A stretch of DNA of 64,000 bases from a bacterium SCSIO 12827 (lineage in GTDB: Bacteria > Pseudomonadota > Alphaproteobacteria > Rhodospirillales > Casp-alpha2), in contig CP073746.1 of NCBI GenBank assembly GCA_024397995.1, positions 1,054,001 through 1,118,000 on the forward strand, read 5' to 3'. The first letter of the stretch is position 1. Each line of letters begins with the position of its first letter. Below the pieces are notes generated by a model. It was not told the origin of the DNA and did no database searches. It saw only the letters and a list, made by a program, of their open reading frames with translations. The position numbers were made by a program, and so were the translations under genes. Below, one piece after another: positions 16,627 to 25,441 of this stretch.

Positions 16627-18124
16627 GGGCCTGGTCCTTGATCTTCTTCAGCCGAGCCAGCACGAAGGGGCTCAGCAGGGTGAACAGGGTGAATACGATG
16701 ATGGCGATGGAGATCGGTCGCCCGAAGAACATGCCCATCTGGTTTTCCGTGGCGCGCCCGATGGTCCAGGCCTGCACGAAGCCTGATTCCGCGATCGGCC
16801 CCAGGATCAGGCCAAGCACGATGGGCGATGCTGTGAAGCCGAACCGTCCGATGATCCAGCCGAACCCACCGAGAACGATCATGATGATGACGTCGCTGAT
16901 GTTGTTGCGGATGGCGTAGCTGCCGATGATCGTCATGAAGGCGATGGCCGGCACCAGCAGGGCCTTGGGCAGGGTGATGATGGTGCGATAGGCGTAACGT
17001 CCGATGAACAAGCCCGTGGGCAGCATCAGTATGGTCGCCAGGATCAGGCCCCAGATGAAGGTGTAGACGATCTCGCCCTGATTGGCGAACAGGCTGGGCC
17101 CGGTCCGCACACCCTGAACCAGGAGGGCGCCCAGGATCACCGCGTCCGGTGGCGTGCCGGGAATGCCCAGCACCAGGGTCGGGATGAAGCCCCCGCCGAC
17201 GGTGGCGTTGTTGGCGGATTCAGAGGCGATGATGCCGCCCGGTTCGCCCTTGCCGTACTTCTGGCCCGGTTTCGCCGTGCGCTGGGCCTCGGAATAGGAC
17301 ACCAGGCTGGCGATGGAGCCGCCGGCACCCGGCAGAATGCCGACCACAGTGCCGATCACGGCCGAGCGGACGGCGTTGATTTTGTCGCCCCATAGGTAGC
17401 GCACGGCCTCGCCCAGGCGGAACCCGCGCGATCCGGAATCGACCTTCAGGTGGTGGCCCGGCTGCGCGACCAGGTCGATCAGCACGGGAATGCAGAACAG
17501 GCCGATCAGGGCGGCGACGATCTGGATTCCGCTGAGCATGGTCTGCGAGCCGAAGGTCAGGCGCACGTCGCCCGCGACTTCGGCGACCCCGATGCAGGAC
17601 AAAAGCAGGCCGAGCGCGCCGCCGGCGACGCCCTTGATCAGGCTGCCCTCGGACAGGGCGGCGATCAGCGACAAGCCGAAGATGGCGAGCCAGAAGTATT
17701 CAACGGGGCCGAAGGCGAGCGCGACCTCGGACAGCGGCGGGGCCAGGGTCATCAAGGCCACGGCGCCGATCAGGCCGCCGATGACGCTGGCCAGGCAGGC
17801 GATGGTGATGGCGTAGTCACCGTCGCCTTTTTTGGCGAGCGGATAGCCGTCGAAAGTGGTCGCGATGGCGGACGGCGTGCCCGGTGTGTTGAGAAGGATC
17901 GCCGAATAGGCGCCGCCGTAGATGGCACCGGTGTAGATCGCGCCCATCAAAATAAGTGCCGATGAGGTCGGCATGGCGAAGGTGAGGGGTACCAGCACCG
18001 CCACCGACATGGTTGCGGTCAAGCCCGGAATGGCGCCGATCACCGTGCCGGCGACAACGCCGAACAGGGCGAAAGCCAGATTGAGCGGCGTCAGCGCGGT
18101 GAGCAGATGCTCAAACCCTGCCAT
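16616..18124 (-). CDS. tctA: Tripartite tricarboxylate transporter permease TctA
   Basis: This 502-residue permease has about 12 hydrophobic segments and the TctA signatures GAIPGLTATMSVAVLVPLTF near the N-terminus and LLNTPGTPSAIATTFDGYPL near 96. It forms the large ion-gradient-driven transport subunit that accepts substrate from TctC. It lies 102 bp after the tctC stop, with a strong stem-loop in the gap, and overlaps tctB. The substrate is probably a carboxylate or acid sugar, given the enolase-superfamily gene nearby. Confidence 0.94.
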   Translation of the reverse strand: MAGFEHLLTALTPLNLAFALFGVVAGTVIGAIPGLTATMSVAVLVPLTFAMPTSSALILMGAIYTGAIYGGAYSAILLNTPGTPSAIATTFDGYPLAKKGDGDYAITIACLASVIGGLIGAVALMTLAPPLSEVALAFGPVEYFWLAIFGLSLIAALSEGSLIKGVAGGALGLLLSCIGVAEVAGDVRLTFGSQTMLSGIQIVAALIGLFCIPVLIDLVAQPGHHLKVDSGSRGFRLGEAVRYLWGDKINAVRSAVIGTVVGILPGAGGSIASLVSYSEAQRTAKPGQKYGKGEPGGIIASESANNATVGGGFIPTLVLGIPGTPPDAVILGALLVQGVRTGPSLFANQGEIVYTFIWGLILATILMLPTGLFIGRYAYRTIITLPKALLVPAIAFMTIIGSYAIRNNISDVIIMIVLGGFGWIIGRFGFTASPIVLGLILGPIAESGFVQAWTIGRATENQMGMFFGRPISIAIIVFTLFTLLSPFVLARLKKIKDQAHAD

Positions 18125-18181
18125 GGAACGTCTCCGTGGAAATTGAATTGGGCCGATGAAGCGGCCCGGGGGAGGTAAGCA

Positions 18182-18214
18182 GTCACGGACCGGCTTGATC
18201 GGCCGGCCCGTGAC
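18182..18214 (-). promoter_or_regulatory. Intercistronic stem-loop between tctC and tctA
   Basis: A 13-bp stem (GTCACGGACCGGC pairing with GCCGGCCCGTGAC, with one G-T pair) with a 7-nt loop starts about 12 bp after the tctC stop on the minus strand. No T-run follows. Like the element after phnD, it probably protects the binding-protein message and lowers permease expression. Confidence 0.6.
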
Positions 18215-18226
18215 GGTTTCGGCTGC

Positions 18227-19204
18227 TTACTTCAGCATACCCGCTTCCTTGGCGGCGGCGGTCACGTCCTCAGCGAACTTGGCGAGGAAGTCTTCCGCCG
18301 ATTTGCCATAGGCGTAATCAACGGGGGCGAAGCCGCCTTCTTCCATCTTCTTGAGGAAGGCGGGGTCTTCGTTGACCGCCTTGATCATGGCCGTCAGCTT
18401 CTGGCGGATCGGTTCCGGCGTCGATTTCGGAACGGCGATGCCGCGATAGGCGCCGGACACGATGTCGATGCCCAGTTCCTTGAAGGTCGGCACGTCAGGG
18501 AAGCGGGGATGGCGCTTTTCCATGGCGACGGCCAAAAGGCGCGTCTTCTCATAGTTGGCGGCCACGGTGGTGAAGGCCATGGCGGCGGTCACCTGCTTGC
18601 CCATCAGGGCGGCGACGCTGGCACCTGTGCCCTTGAACGGAACATAGGTGGATTTCACGCCCGCCAGTTTGTCGAAGCGGACCTGTGCCAGATGCGGCGC
18701 GGTGCCCTTGCCCGAGCCGGAGAAGATCAGCTTGCCCGGGTTTTCCTTGGCGAACTTGATCAGATCCTGCAGCGTCTTGAAGGGGCTGTCGTCGGTGACC
18801 ACGATGGCGTCCGGCGTGTAATGGAACCAGTACAGCATGGTGATTTCGTCGGTCTTGTAGCCGACGTCTTTCTGCTGCGGCTGCAGGACGATGTGCGGCA
18901 GGTTGACGCCCATCATGGTGTAGCCGTCGCCCTTTAGGGAATTCAGGCCGGACCAGCCCACGGCGCCGCCGGCACCCGGCTTGTAGGAAATGACCAGGTC
19001 CTGGTTGAACTTGTCCTTGAAGAAGGGCTGCTGCATGCGGGCGGTGATGTCGGATTCGCCGCCGGGGCCGAAGGGAATGATGTAGCTGATGGGCTTTTCC
19101 GGGTATTCGGCCTGGGCCGGCGCGGATTGGGCGGTCATGCCGATTCCTGCGGCAAGCGCCAGGGCTGCCCCCGTCAATACGAGAGAGCGTCGGGTGGTCT
19201 TCAT
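18227..19204 (-). CDS. tctC: Tripartite tricarboxylate transporter substrate-binding protein TctC
   Basis: This 325-residue periplasmic protein of the Bug/TctC family has an N-terminal signal peptide (about 1-32, with TAQSAPAQAE), then YPEKPISYIIPFGPGGESD, the Bug ligand-loop region. The open frame extends upstream to 19456, but the ATG at 19204 is preceded by AGGAGG and begins the signal peptide. The 127-bp gap after the GntR gene may hold its own promoter. It captures the substrate for TctA/TctB. Confidence 0.94.
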   Translation of the reverse strand: MKTTRRSLVLTGAALALAAGIGMTAQSAPAQAEYPEKPISYIIPFGPGGESDITARMQQPFFKDKFNQDLVISYKPGAGGAVGWSGLNSLKGDGYTMMGVNLPHIVLQPQQKDVGYKTDEITMLYWFHYTPDAIVVTDDSPFKTLQDLIKFAKENPGKLIFSGSGKGTAPHLAQVRFDKLAGVKSTYVPFKGTGASVAALMGKQVTAAMAFTTVAANYEKTRLLAVAMEKRHPRFPDVPTFKELGIDIVSGAYRGIAVPKSTPEPIRQKLTAMIKAVNEDPAFLKKMEEGGFAPVDYAYGKSAEDFLAKFAEDVTAAAKEAGMLK

Positions 19205-19331
19205 CGTTGTTTCCTCCTGGTGGGGTTGGTAATCGAAGTTTGGTTTTTGCTCTTGTTGTTCTTGTCGTGTTGTCGTCGGCCGGGGTCGCCGGAGCGTTGA
19301 GCCCACCGGCCGATTTGCCCGCGCCGGGCGT

Positions 19332-20084
19332 CTATCCCATATCCCCGACCGAGGCCGGGGACAAGTCGATTTCAAGGCTGACCACGTCGCCGCGATAGGT
19401 GATCTCGGCGATGTATATACAGATGCCGGCACGGTCGCCGATCGTCCGGCGCACATTGGCGACAGGGGCGCCCAAGGGAAGGTCCAGGCGTTCTGCCGCT
19501 TCCTGGCCGGCGCCGTCGACGGTCAGAGTCTGGTGGACCTTGCCGATGGCAATGTCGGGCATGGCGGCCAATATGGGCACGACGATGTTGGTGCGGAACT
19601 GGTCGGGGGCGCGCAGGTAGATGTCGGCGGCCAGGTAGATGTCGATCAGGCAGAACGGTTCGTCGTCCCGGTAATGGACACGCTTGATGTGCTGGTAGGC
19701 GGTCGCCGGCTTGCCTTCGCCGTCCAGAATACGTGGTTGGCGTTCGGCGCTTTCGACCAGGATCAGCTTCGGCTGCAGGGGCTCGACCATGCGCACGAAG
19801 GAATTCCAGTCGGACGCCAACGGCAGCCAACGCTGCTCCCGCGGTTCGCACTCGACAAAGGTGCCGAGCCCGTGGCGGCGTTTGATCAGGCCCTCGGATT
19901 CCAAAACCCCGATGGCTTGACGCATTGTCGCGCGGGCCACGTTGAAGCGGGTGGCAAGGTCGTCGATGGCGGGAAGCTGTTGGCCCAGGGACCAGTGGCC
20001 GGCCTCGATCTCGCCGCGCAAGGTGTTCGCGACCTGGGCGTAGAGCGGCATGGTATGGCGACGGGCGCGGGGCGGCAGCATCAT
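19332..20084 (-). CDS. GntR family transcriptional regulator (HutC/UTRA type)
   Basis: This 250-residue regulator has an N-terminal GntR winged helix (about 14-77, with IDDLATRFNVARATMRQAIG) and a C-terminal UTRA effector domain typical of the HutC subfamily. It lies upstream of tctCAB in the same direction and is divergent from the enolase-superfamily gene, so it likely regulates both uptake and catabolism. An internal start at 20051 (MPLYAQV, the usual GntR beginning) is possible; neither start has a strong RBS. The effector is probably the transported acid. Confidence 0.92.
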   Translation of the reverse strand: MMLPPRARRHTMPLYAQVANTLRGEIEAGHWSLGQQLPAIDDLATRFNVARATMRQAIGVLESEGLIKRRHGLGTFVECEPREQRWLPLASDWNSFVRMVEPLQPKLILVESAERQPRILDGEGKPATAYQHIKRVHYRDDEPFCLIDIYLAADIYLRAPDQFRTNIVVPILAAMPDIAIGKVHQTLTVDGAGQEAAERLDLPLGAPVANVRRTIGDRAGICIYIAEITYRGDVVSLEIDLSPASVGDMG

Positions 20085-20123
20085 TGTCGATCCGGCGTTG
20101 CGGTTACGTTGTGCTGATAATAT

Positions 20124-20136
20124 AGTCGTATGGACT
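20124..20136. promoter_or_regulatory. Candidate GntR operator AGTC-GTATG-GACT
   Basis: A perfect 4-bp inverted repeat with a 5-bp spacer lies in the short divergent region between the GntR and enolase-superfamily genes. A GTCTAT half-site resembling HutC-type boxes follows at about 20144. It is a plausible binding site but short. Confidence 0.4.
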
Positions 20137-20165
20137 TATGGATGTCTATCACTGAAGGAAAATTC

Positions 20166-21350
20166 ATGGCAAAAACCGATCAGCCCGCGCCAGTGGCGGC
20201 GCGGCCCTTTCCCGCAGGAAATACGCGCCTGCGCCGCATCGATGCCTGGGCGCTGCGCGTCGCCATCCAGCGGCCCGTGGAAACATCCTTCGGCATCATG
20301 CGCGATCGCCCGGCCGTTTTCGTGCGGGTCGAGGATGCCTCGGGTGCCTTCGGATTTGGCGAAATCTGGTGCAATTTTCCCAGCTGCGGTGCCGAACACC
20401 GGGTGCGCATGGCCATTGACGAACTCGCCCCCCTGCTGGCCGGACGCGATTTCGCCGCCCCGGCCGATGCCTTCCGTCATATGTGGGAAAGGACCCGCGT
20501 GCGCGTGCTGCAGACGGCCGAACCGGGGCCCTATTCCCAGGCCATCGCCGGCCTCGACATCGCGCTTTGGGATTTGGCGGCGCGTCAGGCCGGCCGACCG
20601 CTGCGCCACTTCATTGCCGAGGACGCGGCGGACGACGTACCCGCCTATGCCAGCGGCATCCATATCGGCATCGCGTTGGACGTCGTGCCTGAGTTCCGCG
20701 CCACGGGATTCCACAATTTCAAGGTCAAGGTCGGGTTCGACACGGCGAAAGACATTGCCGGGGTCAAGGCGCTCACGGAAACGATCAAGCCGGGCGAGCG
20801 CCTGTTTTCCGATGCCAATCAGGCCTGGAACCTGAATCAGGCTCTTGAATTCGCCCAAGGGGCCCGGGGCCTGCTGGATTGGCTGGAAGAACCGCTTCGC
20901 GCCGATGCACCCGCCGAAGACTGGGAACGGCTGGCCAAGGAAGGCGGTATTCCGCTTGCCGCCGGAGAGAATTTCCTTGGCGCCGATGACTTCGACGCGG
21001 CCCTGGCCGCCGGATCGCTGACCTATATCCAGCCCGACATGGCGAAATGGGGCGGCGTCACCGGCTGCCTTCCCGTGGCCCAGGCCATTCGTGCGGGCGG
21101 GCGTACCTATTGCCCTCATTACCTGGGCGGCGGGATCGGGCTGCTGGCGTCGGCCAATCTGCTGGCCGCCGTCGGCGGCCCGGGGTTGCTTGAGGTCGAT
21201 GCCAATCCGAACCCCCTGCGTTCGGACATTCCCGGCATGACCATGACGGACGGGCGGATCACTCTGGGGAACGCGCCGGGCTTGGGGATCGAGGCATTGC
21301 CAGAAGTCCTGCTGCCCCAGGTAACCCTGCACCAGTCCTGGTCGGCCTAA
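20166..21350 (+). CDS. Mandelate racemase/muconate lactonizing enzyme family protein
   Basis: This 394-residue enolase-superfamily enzyme has an N-terminal capping domain and a TIM barrel. The expected residues are visible: Lys186-x-Lys188 (FKVKVGF), metal ligands Asp216 (SDANQAWN), Glu241/242 (WLEEPL) and Glu268 (AAGENF), Asp291/Lys294 (PDMAKWGG) and His318 (CPHYLGGG). It should abstract an alpha proton from a carboxylate and then eliminate or epimerise. AAGGA precedes the ATG at 20166; a longer frame upstream runs through the operator. Neighbouring tctCAB suggests an imported acid sugar or hydroxyacid substrate. Confidence 0.9.
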   Translation: MAKTDQPAPVAARPFPAGNTRLRRIDAWALRVAIQRPVETSFGIMRDRPAVFVRVEDASGAFGFGEIWCNFPSCGAEHRVRMAIDELAPLLAGRDFAAPADAFRHMWERTRVRVLQTAEPGPYSQAIAGLDIALWDLAARQAGRPLRHFIAEDAADDVPAYASGIHIGIALDVVPEFRATGFHNFKVKVGFDTAKDIAGVKALTETIKPGERLFSDANQAWNLNQALEFAQGARGLLDWLEEPLRADAPAEDWERLAKEGGIPLAAGENFLGADDFDAALAAGSLTYIQPDMAKWGGVTGCLPVAQAIRAGGRTYCPHYLGGGIGLLASANLLAAVGGPGLLEVDANPNPLRSDIPGMTMTDGRITLGNAPGLGIEALPEVLLPQVTLHQSWSA

Positions 21351-21446
21351 GCGCCCGGAACCACGGGCCGGGGTTTCCCCCCGGCCCGGAAAACTGGTAA
21401 ATACACCGGAAGATTGGAAAATCACCGGGTAGGAATTCCAGGGTCC

Positions 21447-22313
21447 ATGGCGCTCAATCCCAAGGTTATTTCGTTCTTCGACGACCGTACTTTCACCATT
21501 ACCCATATCGTCATGTGCCCTGAAACGGGCCGAACCGCCGTGATCGATCCCGTGCTTGATTACGACGCGGCGGCAGGGCGGACATACCGGGAAAGTGCCG
21601 AGGCGGTGGTCAACCAGGTCGGCCAGGACGACCTGACCGTGGAATGGGTGCTGGAAACCCATGTCCATGCCGATCACCTGACAGCGGCACCCTTCGTGAA
21701 GGACAGCCTGGGCGGGCGCCTGGGCATCGGCGGCAAGGTCGGCCTGGTGCAATCGGCCTTCAAGAAGATCTTCAACGCCGAGGACAGCTTCGCCACCGAC
21801 GGATCACAGTTCGATCATCTGTTCGCCGACGGCGAGGAATTCATGATCGGCAACCTGACGGCGCGGGTGATGCACACGCCGGGTCACACGCCGGCCTGCG
21901 TGACCTATGTGATCGGCGATGCGGCTTTTGTCGGAGATACCCTGTTCGCGCCCGATTACGGCACGGCGCGCTGTGATTTTCCCGGCGGCGATGCGCACCA
22001 GCTCTATAACTCGATCCAGAAGATCCTCGCCTTGCCCGATGATACCCGCATCTTCTTGTGCCACGACTACATGCCGGGCGGGCGCGACGTGATCATGCAT
22101 ACGTCCGTCGCCGCGCAGAAGGCGGGCAACGTTCATCTGAAGGACTGCAAGGACGCCGATGCTTTCGCCGCCATGCGCAACGGCCGCGATGCGAAGCTCA
22201 ACATGCCGGTGCTGATCATTCCCTCCGTGCAGGTCAATATGCGCGGCGGCGCCCTGCCACCGGCGGAAAGCAACGGCGTTTCGTATCTGAAGACACCGAT
22301 TAACCTGCTGTAA
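21447..22313 (+). CDS. MBL-fold hydrolase, persulfide dioxygenase (ETHE1/Blh)-like
   Basis: This 288-residue metallo-beta-lactamase-fold protein has metal-binding HVHADH (72-77), His147 in TPGHTPAC, Asp164 in VGDTLFAPDYGTARCDF and a late CHDY histidine. The DYGTARCDFPGGDA segment is characteristic of the bacterial Blh/ETHE1 group, which oxidises glutathione persulfide to sulfite. No rhodanese or BigR-type regulator gene is beside it. The start at 21447 is the first ATG of the conserved region; the Shine-Dalgarno sequence is weak. The fold is certain and the sulfur role is likely. Confidence 0.87.
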   Translation: MALNPKVISFFDDRTFTITHIVMCPETGRTAVIDPVLDYDAAAGRTYRESAEAVVNQVGQDDLTVEWVLETHVHADHLTAAPFVKDSLGGRLGIGGKVGLVQSAFKKIFNAEDSFATDGSQFDHLFADGEEFMIGNLTARVMHTPGHTPACVTYVIGDAAFVGDTLFAPDYGTARCDFPGGDAHQLYNSIQKILALPDDTRIFLCHDYMPGGRDVIMHTSVAAQKAGNVHLKDCKDADAFAAMRNGRDAKLNMPVLIIPSVQVNMRGGALPPAESNGVSYLKTPINLL

Positions 22314-22391
22314 AAAAAGAATAAATTAAAACACCCATAAATAAGACCTTATTCATCCGTGACTTTGCTGTTGCTGCGCGTAATCATCAAA

Positions 22392-22429
22392 CCCGCCTAA
22401 CAATAAAAACAAATCGTGCTTTAGGCGGG
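22392..22429 (+). promoter_or_regulatory. Inverted repeat in the leader of the chemoreceptor gene
   Basis: A perfect 9-bp inverted repeat (CCCGCCTAA and TTAGGCGGG) with a 20-nt AT-rich spacer lies 40 bp before the chemoreceptor ATG, within an AT-rich intergenic region (22314-22468). It could be an operator or a 5' mRNA hairpin. No T-tract follows. Confidence 0.5.
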
Positions 22430-22468
22430 AAGGGGGATTTCGGCTGCGGTAAAGGGGATAGGTGAATA

Positions 22469-24481
22469 ATGAGGTTTCTAAACAACGTCAGAATCTTGAC
22501 GAAAGTTTCGCTCGGCTTCGGTGTGGTCCTGGCGCTGCTTGTGGTGACCGGCATGACCGGTGGGGTGAACCTGAAAAACGGCGACGCCAATTTCGCGCGT
22601 TACCGAGGCATCGCCACTGAGACCAACCAGGCGGCCCGGGTTCAGGCCAGTCTTCTGGAAACCCAGTTGGAAATCCGCAAGTTCCTGAAAAGCGCGACCG
22701 AAGAGACCCTGGAAACCGTAAAAGATCGGGCTCAACTGACCATTCAATTGAATGACCAGCTGACCAAGATGATCAAGGAACCGCAGGAAAATGCCCTGGC
22801 CCAGGAAGTCGGGCGCAATCTTTCCAATTATATCTCCGCGTTCGATGAGGTGGCGGCCCGTCAGGCACGCATTGACGATCTGGTGCAGAACAGGATCGAT
22901 GTGCTCAGCCGGGAAATGCGGGCCCTTATCGCGGGGATCAAGAAAAAGACCCAGGACGCGATCGACGTTACGGGCGCTTATAACGCGTCGACGGTGCAAC
23001 GCGACCTTTTGCTGATGCTGTTGAACACGGCCACATTCCTTGTTTCCAACGATCAGGAATCTTTCGATAACGCGATCAAGGAATCGGCCGCCATGAAGGC
23101 CAGCCAATCCATTATGGTCGCCGACTTCCTGGAAGAAGACTGGCTCAAGATGACGGATGATCTGGCGGCCAAGCACGAGGCGTTCATCGCCGCCCTGCAG
23201 GACGTCTATGAGCATGTGAACGCCCGCAACACGGCGATTGAAACGCAGTTGGATACCATCGGCCCGGACGTGTCCGCCCAGATGGACGAACTGAAGCTGG
23301 GCTTCAAGACGGACCAGGACCTGTTGGGGGCGGACACCAGTGCGGCCATGCGCAAGGGGTTGATCACCATGGTCAGTGCCGCCGGTGTTGCCCTGGTTTT
23401 GGGGATCGCGGCCGCGTGGTTGATCGGCACGGGCATTTCCCGCCCGATCGGCGCCATCACGCGGGCCATGACGTCCTTGGCCCATGGCGACAAGAGCGTT
23501 GAAATTCCAGGCCGTGATCAGAAGGACGAGGTCGGCGATATGGCGCAGGCGGTCCTGGTCTTCAAGGAGAACATGATCAAGGCCGACGAACTGGCGGCCC
23601 GCGAGCAGGAAGAGGCGGCGCAGCGCGAGGAGCGGTCGCGCCGTCTGGTCGAGTTGACCGGCAATTTCGATGCCGACGTGACCGAATTGTTGCGCGCCCT
23701 TGGGGCCTCGGCGACGGAAATGGAGGCGACGGCCGCCACCATGTCGGAGATCGCAGGTAACACCAATACCCGTGCTGCAACGGTTGCGGGGGCCGCGGAA
23801 CAGGCATCGGGCAACGTACAGACCGTGGCGACGGCGACCGAGGAGTTGTCCAGTTCGATCCAGGAGATCGGCCGGCAGGTCAGCCAGTCGACCGAAATCG
23901 CGGGCCGTGCGGTGAATCAGGCGTCGCAGACCGACCAGCAGGTTCAGGGCCTGGCCGATGCGGCGCAGAAGATCGGCGATGTCATCAGCCTGATCGCCGA
24001 TATTGCCGAGCAGACAAACCTGTTGGCCCTCAACGCGACGATCGAAGCCGCCCGTGCCGGTGACGCGGGCAAGGGGTTTGCCGTGGTCGCCAGCGAGGTC
24101 AAGAATCTGGCCAATCAGACCGCCAAGGCGACCGGTGATATCGAGCAGCAGATCGGCGCGATTCAAACCGAGACGTTGGAAGCCGTCACCGCCATTCGAT
24201 CCATCACCAATACCATCAAGTCGATGGATGAAATTGCCGCGGCCATTGCCGCCGCGGTCGAACAACAGGGAGCCGCAACGGGCGAAATCGCGCGCAATGT
24301 CGAACAGGCCGCCGTCGGCACGCAGGAAGTCACCTCGAACATCATTCAGGTGACCGCCGCCGCCGAGGAATCAGGAACATCCGCGACCGAGGTAAAGCAT
24401 GTGGCGGCCGAGTTGAATCAGAAGGCAGAACTTCTGCGCAAGCAAGTGGAACGGTTTCTCACGGACGTCCGCGCGGCCTGA
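22469..24481 (+). CDS. Methyl-accepting chemotaxis protein
   Basis: This 670-residue chemoreceptor has TM1 at about 12-30, a mostly helical periplasmic sensing domain (about 31-300), TM2 at about 303-325, a HAMP domain and a long cytoplasmic signalling coiled coil. The conserved hairpin tip [20 protein letters not shown] is encoded near 24003-24062 and binds CheA and CheW. AGGTGA lies just before the ATG. Most of its predicted ligand domain is charged helix with no recognised Cache or PAS fold. It is followed by a PAS_5 protein gene. Its ligand is unknown. Confidence 0.94.
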   Translation: MRFLNNVRILTKVSLGFGVVLALLVVTGMTGGVNLKNGDANFARYRGIATETNQAARVQASLLETQLEIRKFLKSATEETLETVKDRAQLTIQLNDQLTKMIKEPQENALAQEVGRNLSNYISAFDEVAARQARIDDLVQNRIDVLSREMRALIAGIKKKTQDAIDVTGAYNASTVQRDLLLMLLNTATFLVSNDQESFDNAIKESAAMKASQSIMVADFLEEDWLKMTDDLAAKHEAFIAALQDVYEHVNARNTAIETQLDTIGPDVSAQMDELKLGFKTDQDLLGADTSAAMRKGLITMVSAAGVALVLGIAAAWLIGTGISRPIGAITRAMTSLAHGDKSVEIPGRDQKDEVGDMAQAVLVFKENMIKADELAAREQEEAAQREERSRRLVELTGNFDADVTELLRALGASATEMEATAATMSEIAGNTNTRAATVAGAAEQASGNVQTVATATEELSSSIQEIGRQVSQSTEIAGRAVNQASQTDQQVQGLADAAQKIGDVISLIADIAEQTNLLALNATIEAARAGDAGKGFAVVASEVKNLANQTAKATGDIEQQIGAIQTETLEAVTAIRSITNTIKSMDEIAAAIAAAVEQQGAATGEIARNVEQAAVGTQEVTSNIIQVTAAAEESGTSATEVKHVAAELNQKAELLRKQVERFLTDVRAA

Positions 24482-24508
24482 TCCCTGATCGTACGGAATT
24501 GGGCGGAA

Positions 24509-24527
24509 ACCGTTCTCTGGGAACGGT
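24509..24527 (+). other. Stem-loop after the chemoreceptor gene
   Basis: ACCGTTC and GAACGGT form a perfect 7-bp stem with a 5-nt loop 28 bp past the chemoreceptor stop. There is no T-run, so it may be a Rho-dependent end or an RNA processing structure. Confidence 0.35.
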
Positions 24528-24624
24528 GCGACGAACCCTGTTCCCGCTATCACGATGGCGATACGACTTCGGTTTTATTTGTGTTACGGTTCGCGGGCGT
24601 AACACGTATTTCGGGTGAGGTTCC

Positions 24625-25164
24625 ATGGCCGAGTTCAAGCCTCACGGCACGCGGCTCGTGTCGCTACCGCTGGAGGAGCTCAAATCCGACGATCTGCAGG
24701 CCGCCCTTGACCTGTGGCAGAGTTGGTGCGGCGACCGGGACGCGCCGCTGTGGGACGACGTCAATCTGTCCGCGTTTCCGCCCAAGCTTTTGCCCATGGC
24801 GACGGTGGTCGATGTTGTCGACGGCGGCAAGGACTTCAAATACCGCTATTGGGGGTCGGAGCTGTCGCGCCTGTTCAAGCGGGAGGAAACGGGCGTGCTG
24901 TTGTCCGAACATGTGGTCAATCAGTCGGGGCACATCCGCTTCAGCCAGTTCTGGGAAGTGGTTGTTCAAGTCCGCCCGTTGCTGTTCATGACGATCTTTG
25001 AGCGGATCGAAGGCGTGATGGCGGAAAAGATCAACCTGCGCCTGCCCGTGGTGGATGACACGGGGGCAGTGGACAAGATTATTTCGCTCAGTTCGATGGA
25101 CCGCATCGGCATGCAGGATTTCGAGGACCTGAGCGACCATTGGCAGGCTGAGATCGCCGGCTGA
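24625..25164 (+). CDS. PAS domain-containing protein (PAS_5 type)
   Basis: This 179-residue soluble protein matches the alphaproteobacterial PAS_5 group. It has an N-terminal LWQSW helix, then an FKYRYWGSEL strand and a C-terminal IISLSSMDR strand of a PAS core. No output domain is present, so it probably works as a small sensor or partner of another protein. It lies between a chemoreceptor and the convergent MoaD/aldehyde oxidoreductase genes. The stop is 6 bp from the end of the convergent MoaD-like gene. Confidence 0.75.
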   Translation: MAEFKPHGTRLVSLPLEELKSDDLQAALDLWQSWCGDRDAPLWDDVNLSAFPPKLLPMATVVDVVDGGKDFKYRYWGSELSRLFKREETGVLLSEHVVNQSGHIRFSQFWEVVVQVRPLLFMTIFERIEGVMAEKINLRLPVVDDTGAVDKIISLSSMDRIGMQDFEDLSDHWQAEIAG

Positions 25165-25170
25165 GGGTCG

Positions 25171-25428
25171 TCAGCCGCCCTTGATGGCAGGGAACACGGT
25201 GACCTCGTCGCCCTCCGACAAAGGTACGTCTGCGCGCCCGGCAATGGGTACGGCATCCTCGTTCAGCATGGTCATATAGGCCTCGCCGATGCCGTCGGGC
25301 AGCTTCAACTGCGTGATCAGGTCTTCCAGGCTGGCGCCGTCCGCCAGGGTGAAGGCGCCGACCCCGTTGCTGTCGAACCCCGGTGGGGAAAACGGATCCA
25401 TGGCGATCAGCTTGACCGTGACCTTCAT
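25171..25428 (-). CDS. MoaD/ThiS-like sulfur carrier protein
   Basis: This 85-residue ubiquitin-fold protein ends in the diagnostic Gly-Gly (PAIKGG), which is adenylated and thiocarboxylated in MoaD and ThiS proteins. The frame is open further upstream, but that part overlaps the oxidoreductase gene, and the ATG at 25428 starts the conserved beta strand. It lies 13 bp after the aldehyde:ferredoxin oxidoreductase gene. Such dedicated MoaD homologues commonly accompany tungsten enzymes, where they probably supply sulfur for the pterin cofactor. Confidence 0.85.
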   Translation of the reverse strand: MKVTVKLIAMDPFSPPGFDSNGVGAFTLADGASLEDLITQLKLPDGIGEAYMTMLNEDAVPIAGRADVPLSEGDEVTVFPAIKGG

Positions 25429-25441
25429 GAAACGGTGCCGT

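Noticed and set aside
20136-21752. A 538-residue minus-strand frame opposite the enolase-superfamily gene
   Set aside because: It is antisense to a gene with all catalytic residues visible and has no recognisable domain.
22478-24265. A 595-residue minus-strand frame opposite the first chemoreceptor
   Set aside because: It is the reverse-frame shadow of a clear chemoreceptor; the chemoreceptor motifs are decisive.
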